From NCBI GenBank assembly GCA_019321725.1, contig CM033115.1, positions 13,836,673 through 13,900,672 on the forward strand: a stretch of DNA of 64,000 nucleotides, read 5' to 3'. Within the stretch, counting starts at the first letter, position 1. Every line of letters begins with the position of its first letter. The notes under the pieces were generated by a model, which was not told the DNA's origin, made no database searches, and saw only the letters and a program-made list of their open reading frames with translations. Origin of the DNA: Paulownia fortunei. Its lineage: Eukaryota > Streptophyta > Magnoliopsida > Lamiales > Paulowniaceae. The translations under genes were made by a program, and so were the position numbers. Shown piece by piece: positions 61,791 through 64,000 of the stretch.

Positions 61791-62299
61791 TACAGGCTAT
61801 TTCTAGATTTTATAATTATTTATTCCTAGACTAGATATTAGTATGTTGAGCTGCTGCAATATTAGTATGTATCGCAGCACAATACAACAAGAATTTTGTC
61901 CAAATTAACATTCCAATGGAAAACAAGTAATTCTAATATGTTGATATATTAAATTCATAAGTTGATCCTCCATTTAATAAACATGGGGAAGTTATAAATG
62001 CCCAATCTTTTATATATATACTCACTCCGTCTAGAACTAAATGTCTACCAGATGTTGTTTATTAATTAATTCGATTATTTTTGTGAATGTAATATCAAAT
62101 AATTGTATTAATTATTTAAAAAATATTTAATAATTCTAACAACATTACAAAATAATATGATTTGAAAATTATATAATATAAGAACTCTCAAAAGATCAAC
62201 ATAATAGGCCAATCAAGAAATATTAAAAGTTTGATATTGTAATGTAGTCAATGAAATATTCAAATATACATATATATATGGAATATATTTTTCTATGGT

Positions 62300-62720
62300 A
62301 ATCAAATCGGCATTGCTATCGGTCAGCGGTTCAACAAGTTGGATTGGTTCAATTGTCGATCCAATCATTTTGATGAAAATTGACTATATTTTTTATTGTG
62401 TTAGATAAAATAATAATATAATAAACTAATTATTATGTATAAAGTAAAAAAGATAAATAACCAACTAAAAATACATTTAATAAAGTTTAAAATCCAAATA
62501 ACCACATGCATTGTAATCAAATACCAAGTTCAAAATTTCTAAAAAAATAAAAACAAAAAAACAAAAAAGAACAACAACAAAATTAAAAAAAAAAATCTAA
62601 TTGGTTTGACCGATTTGATAAAATTTTAATTTTTTACCCTTAGTCGAATCGAATGAATCACCAATTTATGATTGTACCAATCGAATCGATCAATTCAATT
62701 CAATTTTTAAAATATCATAT
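62300..62720. mobile_element. Candidate hAT-related non-autonomous element
   Basis: Left part rich in GGTTCAACAAG / TTGGTTCAATTG, right part in GGTTTGACCGATTTG and CGAATCGATCAATTC, in inverted arrangement. This resembles the subterminal GGTT/AACC motifs of plant hATs, including the one at 29108. Ends are not defined. Confidence 0.3.
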
Positions 62721-64000
62721 TTTTCAATATTGTCACACCAATATACGTAGTAAAACTTGATATAACAAAACCTATACATGAAAATATTAATCAACCACTA
62801 CTAACTACCAAATTCATTTCACTATATTTAGTTAAAAATGAATATATCTAATCTATTATTTTTAAAATAAAAAAATAAAATATTGATTTATTTTTCACCT
62901 CTCCTTTAAATAATTCAAACTAATAATCAATAAGGTTTTTCAACTCTCTTCTATTCTAAATGATTCAAACTCATAATCAAGATGCTATAAATGGTTCAAA
63001 CTCATAATTTAAAAAATGTAACTAATCTAATTGCATATGAATATCTATTTAAAATATAAGGAGCTTAATTGGACTTCGGAAATTTTAAAAGATAGAATAA
63101 CCAAAAAACCAAAAGGGTACCAAAGAGAAGTTATTCCACACTTGGAAAACCAGACAACAAGACAAGCGCTAAGTTTTAGGGTTTCTCTTCCCAATCATTG
63201 GACAAGTAGTGCCTACGTACTCTTTATAATTAAATGAGAATTTCCATTTATGTGGGCCACTTTTTTGCAATGGACCAAATTGTCTCCATGTTTAACCCTT
63301 CACATCGTCTTGCATCGTAGTACCAAATTATTTTATCCTAATAAATTTATTAAATTCATTTATTAACTCCGATTAACAGAAAGGTTAAAGCAGGCCAGCC
63401 AACATTGCATATTATACAAATTGTGACTCATGCATCTATTTTTTGATGACCAATTGATAACTTGTGTAATCCAAATGTCACACGTATAATCACATGCACG
63501 ATACTGGAATTTTTAAGTTTAAATACGATTTGATTGTAATCATTGCTTCATATTTTAAGAAGAGTAATTGACAGCAAATATATATATATATATATGCTTA
63601 CCATGTAAAATCAAGTTTTATATTGAATTTTTTAGGATGATATGTAGCACAATTTAGGTACTGATCAAGAAGTTATATAAATGTTTATGTTTTTAGTAGC
63701 TAGTAGAATATTTCATTTTATATTTACTCATTAATTTCAAGATGGCTCCCACAGACCTCAATTTAAGAATTATTGAGCATTGTCTTTACAAAAATATTTG
63801 CTTATGGTCGTAAATGATGCATATAACCTTCAATCATATATATTCTGCTAATTTAAATTTCTACTGACGTCAAGCACACCACTTGAAAGTTTTTACAACT
63901 TTTGAGTATAATTTGAAATTTTATAAGAGGCTAAATTTTATTATAGAAAGAAATTACTAATTATTCGGATAAAACAAATCTACGAGCTTACAAGAGTATT
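62721..64000. other. AT-rich spacer, nothing recognised
   Basis: TA microsatellite at 63579-63595. The open frame at 63031-63237 has no recognisable homology. Confidence 0.5.

Overview
This is nuclear DNA of a flowering plant, most likely a eudicot. It is strongly AT-rich, its genes carry GT-AG introns, and it is packed with plant retrotransposons. Only three host protein genes can be supported: the 3' half of a plastidic glucose transporter gene (508-4073, +, homologous to Arabidopsis At1g05030), a complete cytosolic ribosomal protein eL38 gene (8077-9714, -), and an intronless GRAS transcription factor of the SHORT-ROOT subfamily (58417-59775, -). They are unrelated housekeeping, transport and developmental genes on separate promoters, with no operon-like logic.

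Layout. 1-4.3 kb: seven in-frame C-terminal exons of the sugar transporter. 4.3-8 kb: AT-rich spacer with a 39-bp sequence duplicated 2.66 kb apart and a three-copy 32-bp tandem repeat. 8-9.9 kb: RPL38 with an ATG-only first exon, a tiny last exon and a telo-box/site II promoter. 10-12.6 kb: spacer with small tandem and inverted repeats. 12.66-19.85 kb: a nested pair of Copia elements; a defective + strand element (target duplication CAATA) carries in its 5' LTR a decayed full-structure - strand Copia (target duplication ATTAT). 20.6-22.9 kb: an LTR-like sequence and a - strand Copia gag remnant. 22.87-28.31 kb: a - strand Gypsy (Tat/Athila-like) element whose pol is deleted. 29.1-32.4 kb: a decayed hAT DNA transposon with a broken transposase. 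33-43.8 kb: spacer with SINE-like, MITE-like and tandem repeats. 43.84-55.65 kb: a second nested Copia pair; a 9.4-kb element with 2,134-bp LTRs sits inside the 3' LTR of a related, internally deleted element. 56-58.4 kb: tandem repeats and a 190-bp segment that also occurs near 34.5 kb. 58.4-59.8 kb: the SHR-like gene. 60-64 kb: spacer with SINE-like and MITE-like pieces.

The strongest structural results are two nested insertions, each with both target-site duplications and a paralogous empty site in the partner LTR. Another is an unusually GC-rich array in the leader of the 9.4-kb Copia, containing 9-bp-arm palindromes around a TGACGTCG core. No convincing new multi-gene biological system was found. 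All transposon proteins here carry stops, frameshifts or deletions and look inactive.
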